Of a DNA stretch of 37,872 nt, positions 29,376-37,847 are shown one piece after another. The translations under genes were made by a program, and so were the position numbers. The DNA comes from a virus. Where the stretch lies: positions 1-37,872 of IMG/VR virus record IMGVR_UViG_3300042467_002659. One strand, 5' to 3'. Below the pieces are notes generated by a model. That model was not told the DNA's origin. It saw only the letters and a list, made by a program, of their open reading frames with translations, and did not search any database. Every line of letters begins with the position of its first letter. Positions within the stretch are counted from its first letter, which is position 1.

Positions 29376-29957
29376 TCATTCCCTCGACACAATCGTAATA
29401 TAAAACGGCGGATATACCTTCTCACCTTGAACCTGCACCCATCCACGAAGATTTGTCTTTGGATCATTAAATGAGGAGGTGAATGTATTAATGTTGCGAT
29501 ATCCTCTACTAAGCAGTCGTCTGCGTAGAAGTTTTTCATTTTCTTCCAAACACACGTCTTCAAATATGTAATATTTTTTCCATTTATCCTCAAGATTGAG
29601 GAATGTTTTCCACATAACATCAGGACGATGATCGCCATCATCAATAATGACATCATATTGTGTTGTGACAACCGAATCAATAAATTCTTTACTCGTCGAG
29701 TTACCATGGAACATAGGTATATTTGCGGCAGCCTCCATAGTTTCATACCGTCTCAATTCAATACCAGCAAGTGTGGCCTCGGGGAACAAGTCTTTCCAAG
29801 CAGCTAATGAAGCTCCTTCCCATACACCTATCTCAAGTAATGATTCTGGTGTCCAATCACTGAAAATACTTGCATATGCAGTCTGATAATTGTGTCGTCT
29901 TGGACCCTTATCAGTTCCATACCGTGTAAATGCTGAGGCTATTGTTGCTTTATCCAT
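29376..29957 (-). CDS. SAM-dependent methyltransferase-like protein (sugar-modification type)
   Basis: A 193-residue protein. The opening AFTRYGTDKGPRRHNYQTAYASIF is found in methyltransferase-24-like and cephalosporin-hydroxylase-like proteins of glycan clusters. LLEIGVWEGASLAAWKDLFPEATLAGIEL is motif I, and DVIIDDGDHRPDVMW has the metal-type DDG. AGGAG lies 7 nt before the ATG at 29957, which decides the start over an upstream extension. It is the first gene of the cassette with three glycosyltransferases and a second methyltransferase. Confidence 0.8.
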   Translation of the reverse strand: MDKATIASAFTRYGTDKGPRRHNYQTAYASIFSDWTPESLLEIGVWEGASLAAWKDLFPEATLAGIELRRYETMEAAANIPMFHGNSTSKEFIDSVVTTQYDVIIDDGDHRPDVMWKTFLNLEDKWKKYYIFEDVCLEENEKLLRRRLLSRGYRNINTFTSSFNDPKTNLRGWVQVQGEKVYPPFYITIVSRE

Positions 29958-29958
29958 G

Positions 29959-30405
29959 TTAACTCCTAAGTAAATGCTGTTTGTATTCTTGGTACATAGA
30001 GAATAGTATATATTCAAGCGAAGAAGCCTCTACTTCCCAAGGTAAATCGTGGTATTCCAATTTGTTAGAATCTATTGGCACGCTTTTCCACTTTGTATGT
30101 TCATCGTTAAGCTCACCCATTGCAAATTGTTTGAGATGTACCATTTCATGAGCGAGGGTTTGTATCATACTGTCAGTAGATTTCTTTCGTTTAAGTTGGA
30201 TCTCAAATTCACGTGCTTTGTACCAATCATTATAATACGTAATGCAACAGTTACCGAGATCAGGACTGGTCGATACAACTATGATTTCAAGATGTATATG
30301 TTTTATTAATTGTTTTGATAGAAGCTCTTTTCCAAAGAATCTTGACGCTGCAAGTATTTCCTGTTCAAGATAGGGGTCTTTGGAGCCGGTTACTAATACT
30401 TTCAT
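29959..30405 (-). CDS. Small zinc metallopeptidase (SprT-like, HExxH)
   Basis: A 148-residue protein with the zincin motif TLAHEMVHLKQFAMG (H86, E87, H90). The following LPWEVEASSLEYIL supplies a Glu-containing third-ligand region, the WExxA pattern seen in small phage metalloproteases. No signal peptide. The start overlaps the preceding stop as ATGA. It may process phage or host proteins. It lies between the membrane peptide and the glycan cassette. Confidence 0.75.
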   Translation of the reverse strand: MKVLVTGSKDPYLEQEILAASRFFGKELLSKQLIKHIHLEIIVVSTSPDLGNCCITYYNDWYKAREFEIQLKRKKSTDSMIQTLAHEMVHLKQFAMGELNDEHTKWKSVPIDSNKLEYHDLPWEVEASSLEYILFSMYQEYKQHLLRS

Positions 30406-30581
30406 TCTCTTCTATTTTTTTCTTCTAGCTGTATTTCATCTAAACTCTTTCCTATGTACCGCCATGTATCAAACGGACAGTTAAATAAAAATATGAATGC
30501 CCTTACTGAAGTGTTTATTAAAAAGCCACAAACAACAAGTGGAAATATAATCAACCACAAGATGAATTGTGTGGGGAGCAT
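30402..30581 (-). CDS. Small membrane protein
   Basis: A 59-residue protein starting MLPTQFILWLIIFPLVVCGFLINTSVRAF, with one or two hydrophobic helices (5-22 and 25-37) and a charged C-terminal tail (LDEIQLEEKNRRE). The ATG at 30581 overlaps the helicase stop as TGATG. No family recognised. It may be an early membrane-targeted phage protein. Confidence 0.6.
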   Translation of the reverse strand: MLPTQFILWLIIFPLVVCGFLINTSVRAFIFLFNCPFDTWRYIGKSLDEIQLEEKNRRE

Positions 30582-31951
30582 CAACTAAATCCTTTAAATA
30601 TATCTTTAGTAAATTTTCGATTGGTGTCTTTATCGAACAACGCAGTATCTGGCATAAGATCATCTTGTGCTGATTGTTCGACGTCGTAGAGCTTCATCTT
30701 CGCTCTGTCTACGCCTACGACAAACTTACGAAACTTGGAAGGATCCGCATATCTGTTTTTCAATTGTTTAAACATAAGTTGGTTCAAGTCTTCCAGTTCC
30801 TCGGATGAAATTATAGCAAACATCATATCTACTGTTGCTGGTAAGCCAAACGATTCGGATGTATTTTCAAGACCTACATCAGAGCTTGAATATCCAGCTC
30901 TATTTGTCTGCGTTGCGGACACAATAGGCACATTAAACTCAACAGCTAGTCCTCTAATCTCTTCAGCGATAGCTTTTACATATGTATATGAATTGACGTT
31001 AGCGGATTGTTTAAGACGACTTGATGCACATATGTTAAGATAGTCAATGTAAATTATGTCGGGCTTGAATTTCTTCTTTAAACTAAGTTCATTGAGTAGA
31101 TGTCGAAAGTTTGCAGCACCTGCTGATGATGTTGGGTATTCCTTGATTATCAGCTTTCCTACAGTCTTTTCTTTCACCCTCTCTATCTTCTTTTCAAAAG
31201 CGTCTCTGGGTAATAACGCAAGATCATCAACTGTCACGTTCATGAGATTTGCATCACTACGTTCGGCAATTCTTTCTTCAGCCATTTCCATCGTAATGTA
31301 AAGAACATTCTTGCCCTGAACAATATTGGCAGCAGCACAATGACACATAAAAAGTGATTTACCAACGCCAGTGCCTGCAAGCGCTACATTTAATGTTTTG
31401 CGGGGCAATCCGCCCTTGGATATCTTATTGAGAAAATCAATATCGAAAGGAATACGCTCTTCTTTTTTGTGATAGAACTCATACCGTTGATCAACGTCAT
31501 CAAAGAAGTCATGACCGATCTGAGTATCAAATGAAACAGACAGAGCTTGTTCAAGCAGCGAAGGAATGGAATTTGGATTCGTTTTACCCGACTTATCGTC
31601 AAGAATCTTTATTGATTCAGAAATAGCATTATAGATCGCTCGATCCTTGCAAAACTTTTCTGTCTGGTCAACTAACCAATCAACATCGTTCTGCTGATCA
31701 CAATATGTGTCGATTTTTTGTTTAGCTTGAACAAACTCGTCTTGACTGAGAGTGCGAGCGTTCTCAAGTTCAATCGATAGAGCTACCTGATTCGGAAAGC
31801 TATTAAAACGATCAACATAACCAGTGATCGCTTTGAAGATTTCTTTATCAATTCTACTGCTAAAGTAATCGTGAACTAAAAAGGGTATGACCTTTCGACC
31901 ATACCCTTCATTGAAGATCAGATTACTAAAGATCAAATCTTCAACAACCAT
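30581..31951 (-). CDS. Replicative DNA helicase, T4 gp41-like (DnaB superfamily)
   Basis: A 456-residue hexameric helicase. Walker A is LNVALAGTGVGKSLFM (G193-S199), Walker B in DIIYIDYLNIC, and the arginine-finger-side motif VSATQTNRAGYSSSDV follows. The N-terminal helical domain (1-150) is short, as in T4 gp41. It unwinds DNA at the fork and works with the primase encoded at 14024-15052. GGAG precedes the ATG. Confidence 0.92.
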   Translation of the reverse strand: MVVEDLIFSNLIFNEGYGRKVIPFLVHDYFSSRIDKEIFKAITGYVDRFNSFPNQVALSIELENARTLSQDEFVQAKQKIDTYCDQQNDVDWLVDQTEKFCKDRAIYNAISESIKILDDKSGKTNPNSIPSLLEQALSVSFDTQIGHDFFDDVDQRYEFYHKKEERIPFDIDFLNKISKGGLPRKTLNVALAGTGVGKSLFMCHCAAANIVQGKNVLYITMEMAEERIAERSDANLMNVTVDDLALLPRDAFEKKIERVKEKTVGKLIIKEYPTSSAGAANFRHLLNELSLKKKFKPDIIYIDYLNICASSRLKQSANVNSYTYVKAIAEEIRGLAVEFNVPIVSATQTNRAGYSSSDVGLENTSESFGLPATVDMMFAIISSEELEDLNQLMFKQLKNRYADPSKFRKFVVGVDRAKMKLYDVEQSAQDDLMPDTALFDKDTNRKFTKDIFKGFS

Positions 31952-32608
31952 TTATGCTCCTGGCGGAAGAAAATCTACATTGAAGGAAAGTGAAACACGT
32001 GGACCATCTACATTCATTTGTGGTACGTGATGATACAACCACGACGGCCACATGGAAAGAGATCCGGTTTCTGGTTTGATGATCATCTGCTCGGAAGTAA
32101 ACGGACCAGCATCTTCTGGCCGTACAACTGGATCATGCATACGTAGGTCTTTCGTTGGGTTAAAAAACACGAAAGGACTCATGTTATCATTCACCTCTGC
32201 ATAATACGTCCCAGAGAAGGTGGAACGTGCATGGTTATGAGGTGGGTGATAGCCACCTTTCCTCATAACATTAACCCAGAGTTGGATAGAACATTTATCG
32301 TAATTGCATTCGTATTTCAATTCTCGCCCAAATGCACAGGCAATGCCATAGATGGCTTCTTTAAGCTGCTTGATTCCCGAAACATGATCTAGCTCTTGAC
32401 GATTAAAGAACGTAGTAAACCCACCTTCGTAGTTTTGTGATTCACCTGCAAGCTGAAGGAGACCGGCCTTCATTTCAGCAACAGGAAGATCCAATTTGAC
32501 CGTTGTAATAAGAGTCGGAAAAATAGGCTGATAATTCAGCTTATTAAACTCCGTGGTAGCTGCTGTGTAAGAAGCAGATTCTGCTGGGACAAGGGCATTT
32601 TCACTCAT
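31952..32608 (-). CDS. 2OG-Fe(II) oxygenase-like protein (PF13759 type)
   Basis: A 218-residue protein with IQLWVNVMRKGGYHPPHNHARSTFSGTYYAEV (iron ligands around H124/H126) and GSLSMWPSWLYHHVPQ (distal His). RVSLSFN follows, with the 2-oxoglutarate Arg. This is the pattern of the putative 2OG-Fe(II) oxygenase family frequent in T4-like marine phages. Targets are unknown. It lies between uvsX and the helicase gene, overlapping uvsX by 8 nt, with GGAG 9 nt before the ATG. Confidence 0.82.
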   Translation of the reverse strand: MSENALVPAESASYTAATTEFNKLNYQPIFPTLITTVKLDLPVAEMKAGLLQLAGESQNYEGGFTTFFNRQELDHVSGIKQLKEAIYGIACAFGRELKYECNYDKCSIQLWVNVMRKGGYHPPHNHARSTFSGTYYAEVNDNMSPFVFFNPTKDLRMHDPVVRPEDAGPFTSEQMIIKPETGSLSMWPSWLYHHVPQMNVDGPRVSLSFNVDFLPPGA

Positions 32609-33629
32609 TTGTATTCACTCCATATTTAAATTCTTGTTGTGCTGCTGCTTCCAGCAGCTTCATCACTTCATCAGTATAATATTTTTCTGGGTCTTCATTA
32701 ATATTTTTACCAAAGGCACTCGTACCGTCTGGTAGTTGATATCGTGTAGACACCTTTTTAAATACTCCGTACTTCTCTGCTAGCTCAAGGAGACCGTAGT
32801 ACCTGTCAAGTCCTTTGGCGTAAGTAAGTAACACTTCTGCTTGACTGTTTTCTTTTGAAAGTCGGGATTTGTACATTTTGATCTTGACAATGTTTCCGAC
32901 GACGTCAGTGCCATCTTTTTCCTTACGTTTGGAGAGCATAGCAATAGTGCTAGCCGCATATTTAAGTCCTGTTCCACCACCGAGCTCCTTTGTTGGCACG
33001 TATGAACCGACGAGTTCATAGACGTGATTAGTTACAAGCAGAGGGATTCTCACCTTCGCTAGTTTAAGAGTCAACACTCTAAAAGCTGCTTTAATAATCT
33101 GTGCTTTAGTCATGTCTCTGGTATCTTTACCTTCGAGACTATCTTCCATCTCTTTGGAAGTAGAAAGCATTCCCAAGCTATCCAACACAAACATCATCGG
33201 TGGACGTGATGCTTCTTCTTTTTGTTCGTATGCATCGAGCAATTTCAATGCATGGGTTTTAAACTTCTGAATGGTATCAGGCTCAGCAATGATAACACGA
33301 GACGTGTCAATACCACGCTCCTCCATCATATGCTTTGTTACGGCTGCTTCTGTGTCGTAGTAGACGACTGCTCCTTTGGGATGTTTGTCGAGGAAACTCC
33401 TGACGACCCCAAGAACGAAGTAAGTCTTACCAGTAGCGGACTCGCCTGCAAATGCAGTAACTTTATTATCAGGTACGCCACCATAGAGGCTACCCGAGAG
33501 AACAGCGTTGAGAATGTAGCTACCAGTATCAATAAAACCCCCAAACTCAGCACTACCAGAGCCGTCAGAGGCCAAAGAAGTGTCTTCATCTTTAAGTTCC
33601 TTAATCAGATCACGTAAAAATTCACTCAT
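32601..33629 (-). CDS. uvsX: UvsX recombinase (RecA-like)
   Basis: A 342-residue RecA-family strand-exchange protein. Walker A is AGESATGKTYF (G62-T69), Walker B is PPMMFVLDSLGML, and the ELGGGTGLKYAAS loop corresponds to loop L2. T4 UvsX drives recombination-dependent replication and repair. The ATG at 33629 follows GAGGAG and overlaps the preceding stop as TAATG. Helicase and polymerase are close by, as in other T4-like genomes. Confidence 0.94.
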   Translation of the reverse strand: MSEFLRDLIKELKDEDTSLASDGSGSAEFGGFIDTGSYILNAVLSGSLYGGVPDNKVTAFAGESATGKTYFVLGVVRSFLDKHPKGAVVYYDTEAAVTKHMMEERGIDTSRVIIAEPDTIQKFKTHALKLLDAYEQKEEASRPPMMFVLDSLGMLSTSKEMEDSLEGKDTRDMTKAQIIKAAFRVLTLKLAKVRIPLLVTNHVYELVGSYVPTKELGGGTGLKYAASTIAMLSKRKEKDGTDVVGNIVKIKMYKSRLSKENSQAEVLLTYAKGLDRYYGLLELAEKYGVFKKVSTRYQLPDGTSAFGKNINEDPEKYYTDEVMKLLEAAAQQEFKYGVNTNE

Positions 33630-33814
33630 TAACACTCCTCGCTTGCGATATGTCTTGCATATATTTGTCTAAGCTCTTTATATTTTTGAAGGATAGTATG
33701 TGGAACAATACCTTCCCCATATTGAACAATGAGCTGCTCGATAGTATTAGCTAGGTCACGTGAACGACGTAGCTCCTCAGCCGTTCCTCGTTGATGCACT
33801 TCAAAATCATTCAT
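33629..33814 (-). CDS. Small conserved T4-like protein of unknown function
   Basis: A 61-residue helical protein starting MNDFEVHQRGTAEELRRSRDLANTIEQ, ending LQKYKELRQIYARHIASEEC. The HQRGTAEELRRSR block recalls small proteins beside uvsX in marine T4-like phages. It overlaps the preceding stop (33813-33811) and the uvsX start. No function known. Confidence 0.65.
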   Translation of the reverse strand: MNDFEVHQRGTAEELRRSRDLANTIEQLIVQYGEGIVPHTILQKYKELRQIYARHIASEEC

Positions 33815-34101
33815 AGTTTTTTCACCTTAATATAATCTCCACCTATTTGATCTAGTTTCATTTTAAACTGAGCAATCTTTTCTTGCCTGTTAGGCCACTT
33901 AATAATATCTTGTTCAGGATTCTTATTTAAGTTTTTTAACAGAGGGATTATCGCATCATACATCTGTTGTATTTTGTCAGTCAACTCATTGTTAAGATCA
34001 GCAGCAGCTTCGATTAAGTGATCTTGTCTAATTGTACTTTCATCAGCAAAGGTAAAACCAAAATCATCATCAAAAGAACTGATCGAGGCTTTGTTGTTCA
34101 T
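33811..34101 (-). CDS. Small acidic-headed protein between DNA polymerase and uvsX
   Basis: A 96-residue protein starting MNNKASISSFDDDFGFTFADEST. An acidic aromatic N terminus is followed by a predicted helical body (LTDKIQQMYDAIIPLLKNL...KIAQFKMKLDQIG). The FDDDFGFTF head might be a clamp- or SSB-binding peptide; that is a guess. AGGAAG lies 6 nt before the ATG at 34101. It overlaps the polymerase end by 32 nt. Similar proteins occur at this place in marine T4-like phages. Confidence 0.65.
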   Translation of the reverse strand: MNNKASISSFDDDFGFTFADESTIRQDHLIEAAADLNNELTDKIQQMYDAIIPLLKNLNKNPEQDIIKWPNRQEKIAQFKMKLDQIGGDYIKVKKL

Positions 34102-36766
34102 TTTCTTCCTTCCATCCAATTGCTTCCATGATTGTACGCAATGGTTCCATAAATGATTTGTCGAACTGCGTATCGTAATCGAGGAATTTGTTTAGTCCAA
34201 GCTCTTTAGGTAGCTTTCCTGGTGCAGCGATAACATTTGTCGGTAGGGGTGAGGAGTCAAGCAGATAACAGAACTTAATCTTCTCACCTTCACCAATAGG
34301 CATATACTTAGTTTCAAGATTCTTGAGATGGATAAGATGGTTATACATCAACGATCCTTTGACGTGGATCGGTGTGCCCAGTAAGAAATTCATCGTTCCT
34401 GTGTTATAGGATTTCTGTATGAGCTTTTTTGTCTTCTTATCAAACTGATCACTTTTCAACATCCCTCTTACGCTACGAGGAAAAGCGATATCTTCAAAAG
34501 GCAACGTCTTGAAAACTCTACGATAGTCTTTGATAAACTTTTGTAGAGAGGACTCGTTTTCGTTCATGATAACAGAGAATGCTGCTTTGAGATGCTCACG
34601 ACAGGTTGCAGGTGTCGATGAACGAACAGACTCGATACCTTGAATTTTCAGTTTAGGTTCTGCAAACCTAACACCCTCGAGATCATAAACATTCAGTATG
34701 TAGTGTTTCTTTCCCGTCCAAAGACCTTTATCAGCAATGGCCTCTCGTTTCATTTTCATTTTCTGCTCATATGCAGAAACATAATCAGCAAGCTCTTGGT
34801 AGCTTTTATCAATGAAAGGCTCAAAGTATTCCGCACACACTTTGTCGATATATGTAACGGTTATTGGTTTATTGCGATCGGGATATGTTTTCTCAACAAA
34901 CTTACCAAGTTTGATATACATCGAGTCCGTATCAATAGCAATCACAAAGTCCTCGTTATCTGTCCTGAGGATCTTGTTTAACTGTGCATTGATCTTCTTC
35001 TCCATCCATCGAATAGAGAGCTGACCAGACTTTGTAATTGATTCCGCAAGCCTGTTATCAAACCAACGAAAGAACTGATTCGACAAGGCGCCATAAGCAC
35101 TATTCAGCTGAATCTTTTTAGCGAGCTGCATGTTATGACATCTTGCAATCTCGTTTGAAAGTTCTCGTGTAGGAGTCTGTTCATACGCCTTCTTTGCCTC
35201 AAGCATTCGCTTCTTCCACAAAGACCGATCATTGTACATGGTCTCCATGAGAGTAGGCAGAAATCCTCGTGTTGTTTTGTCGAACACACAACCAGTCGGT
35301 GCGATAGTTAGGTTATGCTTCTCTAGTGGTTCGCGAATGGTCTCAAAGTTCAAAAAGTAGTCAGTCAGTTTTGATGATGACGAATTAGGAGCAAACCCAT
35401 TGACTGCGTTTTTGATATCTTCGCGAAGCTGATTACGTTGTTGCTCATCCCGCACAACATCTAGCTCACCATCAAGAAACATATCAACACTCTTCGATGT
35501 GACGCTGAGATCGTATTGCATTAACTGCCCACGCATCGTTTCAGGTGAGATGTTGTACTGCATGATCAGGTGTGGATACAGACTGTTCAAGTCAAATGAT
35601 ACGACCCAATCGTGTATTCCACACTGAGGGTCTTTCACATATGCACCTTCGATCTGACGAGGTTTGTTCCCAATGCTCTTTATCGGGATCACAATCTTAC
35701 GCTCCATCAGATAGTTGTGGATGATAACATCCCACATACTCACTGTGGTCAAGCTGTCGATGAAGTTAACCTTACCGTCGTATGCAATAGCATATACCTG
35801 CTCTAAGAACTTCATCTTCTGATCTAGCTTGTATACAAGATCAACGTCACGAATGTTGTAATTAATATAGTTACGAAAATCACCTTTGTAGAACTCATCG
35901 AGAGTCTCAAAACCAAGTTCGTTGAAATCCAACTTACGCTCACCAAGCTCTACAAAAGCAATATGGTCAAGTTTAAAGGACTCTTGATTCGTGAACGAGA
36001 ACTTCTTGTACAACTGCATGTAGTCCAGGACGGATATACCAGCCGGAATATTCATGTACTCAGCCATGTCTTCCGAGCTCGGATCACGGCGTTGTTCCCA
36101 GAGATTCCAAGGCGACAATCTTTTTGCAACCTTTTCATCAAATAGCCGCGTGATACGGTTGATCAGGTAGGGAATATCGAAGAACTCAACGTTCCAGCCT
36201 GTAACAACATCAGGCATCCATTCCTCTGTCCTCCACAGTGCGAGAAATCTTTCGATCATGTCTCGTTCACTACGGCACTCGACGTATGTGACATAATCAA
36301 GTTCTGGTGTGTACGGAAAGAGTCCAAACGTAACAGCTTGTTGATTCTTACGAATCGTAATAGCTGTTAGTGCTTTATCTGCTTCTTTGATGTTCGGAAA
36401 TCCACCTTCAGAATCTGTTTCAATGTCTAACGTGACAACAGATATCAACGAGGGATCATAGTTAACCTCCCCTGGGAAAGCGTCGTTGATGTACTGGTAG
36501 TGATATGATTCGGGACCATAACCATACATCTCATGACCAGCCACGTCTTTGTTGTTCTTGATGTAGCTAGCCGCATCGCGCATCGACCCAAGGTGGAGCT
36601 TAGCTACGGGCCTGCCTGCTAGGGTCTTATACTCTGAACGACCGGTCAAAGAAGCGGTAAAAATATATGGGTCATATTCAACAACGTCCTGAAAACGAAC
36701 GCCATCTTCATATCCACGAACATAAATCTTATCAAACGCTTTGAAAACGTGTGTGTAGAACTTCAT
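34070..36766 (-). CDS. DNA polymerase, family B, T4 gp43-like
   Basis: An 898-residue replicative polymerase with 3'-5' exonuclease. Exo I is VTLDIETDSEGG (D114, E116, positions nearly the same as in T4 gp43), and Exo II is GWNVEFFDIPYL. The polymerase motifs are DLNSLYPHLIMQYNISP (A), KIQLNSAYGALSNQ (B) and FVIAIDTDSMYIKLG (C). The C terminus ends QQSLDQFF, a clamp-binding peptide as in other B-family phage polymerases. No split or intein is seen. The weak ribosome site (GAGG at distance 11) suggests modest translation. Confidence 0.97.
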   Translation of the reverse strand: MKFYTHVFKAFDKIYVRGYEDGVRFQDVVEYDPYIFTASLTGRSEYKTLAGRPVAKLHLGSMRDAASYIKNNKDVAGHEMYGYGPESYHYQYINDAFPGEVNYDPSLISVVTLDIETDSEGGFPNIKEADKALTAITIRKNQQAVTFGLFPYTPELDYVTYVECRSERDMIERFLALWRTEEWMPDVVTGWNVEFFDIPYLINRITRLFDEKVAKRLSPWNLWEQRRDPSSEDMAEYMNIPAGISVLDYMQLYKKFSFTNQESFKLDHIAFVELGERKLDFNELGFETLDEFYKGDFRNYINYNIRDVDLVYKLDQKMKFLEQVYAIAYDGKVNFIDSLTTVSMWDVIIHNYLMERKIVIPIKSIGNKPRQIEGAYVKDPQCGIHDWVVSFDLNSLYPHLIMQYNISPETMRGQLMQYDLSVTSKSVDMFLDGELDVVRDEQQRNQLREDIKNAVNGFAPNSSSSKLTDYFLNFETIREPLEKHNLTIAPTGCVFDKTTRGFLPTLMETMYNDRSLWKKRMLEAKKAYEQTPTRELSNEIARCHNMQLAKKIQLNSAYGALSNQFFRWFDNRLAESITKSGQLSIRWMEKKINAQLNKILRTDNEDFVIAIDTDSMYIKLGKFVEKTYPDRNKPITVTYIDKVCAEYFEPFIDKSYQELADYVSAYEQKMKMKREAIADKGLWTGKKHYILNVYDLEGVRFAEPKLKIQGIESVRSSTPATCREHLKAAFSVIMNENESSLQKFIKDYRRVFKTLPFEDIAFPRSVRGMLKSDQFDKKTKKLIQKSYNTGTMNFLLGTPIHVKGSLMYNHLIHLKNLETKYMPIGEGEKIKFCYLLDSSPLPTNVIAAPGKLPKELGLNKFLDYDTQFDKSFMEPLRTIMEAIGWKEENEQQSLDQFF

Positions 36767-36793
36767 AATTAAGGATACCTCGCTGGTACCAAG

Positions 36794-37528
36794 TCACTTT
36801 TTAAACAAAGACAGCTCGCGCTCTTGATTTTTCTTCAAGTAATTAGACAGTTTATCCAAATAACCACGATTGCGCAACTCTTTAAATACTAAATTCTCAA
36901 ACGAGAATTCACCACCTGCCTGGATTGAAGCACCACGCATGGATCTGATCTTATCTTTTAGTTCATTGGCTGCTTCAACACTATTCTTACTCTTAACCAT
37001 AGTGTCTATTTGTTTCATATAAAATTCAACTTTTTGCAGTAACAACGTATTCTTTGAAAAGTTCATTTTGGTAAACTTAGGCTCTTGAATCCATTTGTTC
37101 TTTAGCAAAGAGAATACACCTTGGCCTTGAGGATGTTTCGCACGCTTATCCTCTGCAAACAGCTCGACAGGGTAGCCAAGCACCTTTATATTGGAGTGAT
37201 TGGCCGCCCATAGAGCTTTTTTTGCCATGAAATAGTCCATTACAAGCTCACCTTCGCAGCTCACTTTCTCATAATCAATAACCAAATGAACATCAAGATC
37301 AGATTGACGAGTGTAGTTGTAATTTGCATTACCACCAGTAAGAATAATATCAACGATATTATTGTTATCAATATTTGCAAACTTGGCCCAAACACGAGCT
37401 ATCTGAAGCAATTTAGTGCGCACTTGAGAATCTAGTTCTTTACCGTCCCAAAACTTTGGATTCAGTACACGATGATACTCAAGTGTTGCTTTTGTAAGAC
37501 TTTCGTTATATTGCTGGAATGTTTGCAT
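36794..37528 (-). CDS. Nucleotidyltransferase-fold protein (Pol beta-like)
   Basis: A 244-residue protein with a nucleotidyltransferase core: DIILTGGNANYNYTRQSDLDVHLVID (60-85; the GG at 65-66 and the D77/D79 pair are the metal-binding motif). A helical C-terminal half follows. The N terminus MQTFQQYNES has the cadence of a capsid-targeting peptide, but the gene lies in the replication region. It could add nucleotides to RNA or proteins, or be an antitoxin-like enzyme; no substrate is implied. There is no strong Shine-Dalgarno, and a hairpin with a T tract lies just upstream. Confidence 0.72.
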   Translation of the reverse strand: MQTFQQYNESLTKATLEYHRVLNPKFWDGKELDSQVRTKLLQIARVWAKFANIDNNNIVDIILTGGNANYNYTRQSDLDVHLVIDYEKVSCEGELVMDYFMAKKALWAANHSNIKVLGYPVELFAEDKRAKHPQGQGVFSLLKNKWIQEPKFTKMNFSKNTLLLQKVEFYMKQIDTMVKSKNSVEAANELKDKIRSMRGASIQAGGEFSFENLVFKELRNRGYLDKLSNYLKKNQERELSLFKK

Positions 37529-37535
37529 GGCACTT

Positions 37536-37554
37536 AAAAAAGGGTTGATACCCT
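37536..37554 (-). terminator. Weak terminator or attenuator hairpin
   Basis: On the minus strand a 5-bp stem AGGGT / ACCCT with a 4-nt loop is followed by a run of Ts. It lies between the 32-residue gene and the nucleotidyltransferase gene. It is short, so partial termination at most is expected. Confidence 0.4.
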
Positions 37555-37560
37555 ATTTAG

Positions 37561-37659
37561 TCAATGCATATTATAGCGAGCCTTTGTTTTAGCACGTAGT
37601 TTACCTACTTCATGAAAGAAGTCGAGTATAAATGAGAGGAATGTTTTGATTTTACTCAT
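37561..37659 (-). CDS. 32-residue basic peptide
   Basis: A very short frame, MSKIKTFLSFILDFFHEVGK then LRAKTKARYNMH. It has a hydrophobic amphipathic start and a basic tail. The ATG overlaps the preceding stop as ATGA and follows a GGGGG run. Small basic peptides of this sort occur in early phage regions and in DUF1127-like families, but I cannot assign one. Confidence 0.5.
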   Translation of the reverse strand: MSKIKTFLSFILDFFHEVGKLRAKTKARYNMH

Positions 37660-37799
37660 GCTGGGATCCCCCTGTCACGTAAGTGTTGTATACGAACCTT
37701 TAAATCCGCAGCGTCGACGGCGTGCGACAAATAACGCTCAGCTTCTGATTGTTGGAGAGAGGTCCACCATGTTTTTAGTTTTTGTATAACGGTCTGCAT
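37656..37799 (-). CDS. 47-residue DUF3563-like protein
   Basis: A small protein starting MQTVIQKLKTWWTSLQQ, then SEAERYLSHAVDAADLKVRIQHLRDRG. The ERYLSxAVDxADLxxRIxxL string is the core of DUF3563-type small proteins found in proteobacteria. AAAGGA lies 6 nt before the ATG. It is the first gene after the strong terminator at 37825-37847. Function unknown; the resemblance to a host family suggests acquisition or mimicry. Confidence 0.6.
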   Translation of the reverse strand: MQTVIQKLKTWWTSLQQSEAERYLSHAVDAADLKVRIQHLRDRGIPA

Positions 37800-37824
37800 T
37801 TTTATCCTTTGTCTTGTGAACAAA

Positions 37825-37847
37825 GATAGCCGGCAGGGCCGGCTATC
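37825..37847 (-). terminator. Strong hairpin terminator
   Basis: A perfect 10-bp stem GATAGCCGGC / GCCGGCTATC with a 3-nt loop, followed on the minus strand by TTTGTT. It ends transcription from a gene to the right of the window. It is GC-rich against an AT-rich background. The opposite direction lacks a T tract. Confidence 0.7.

Noticed and set aside
29372-29746. A 124-codon minus-strand frame inside the methyltransferase-like gene
   Set aside because: It is out of frame with a recognisable SAM-binding domain and has no ribosome site.
37530-37580. TTGACT or TATAAT strings near 37563-37572 as a promoter for the nucleotidyltransferase
   Set aside because: The TTGACT has only a T run at the right distance for a -10, and the TATAAT lies within the 32-residue gene without a matching -35.
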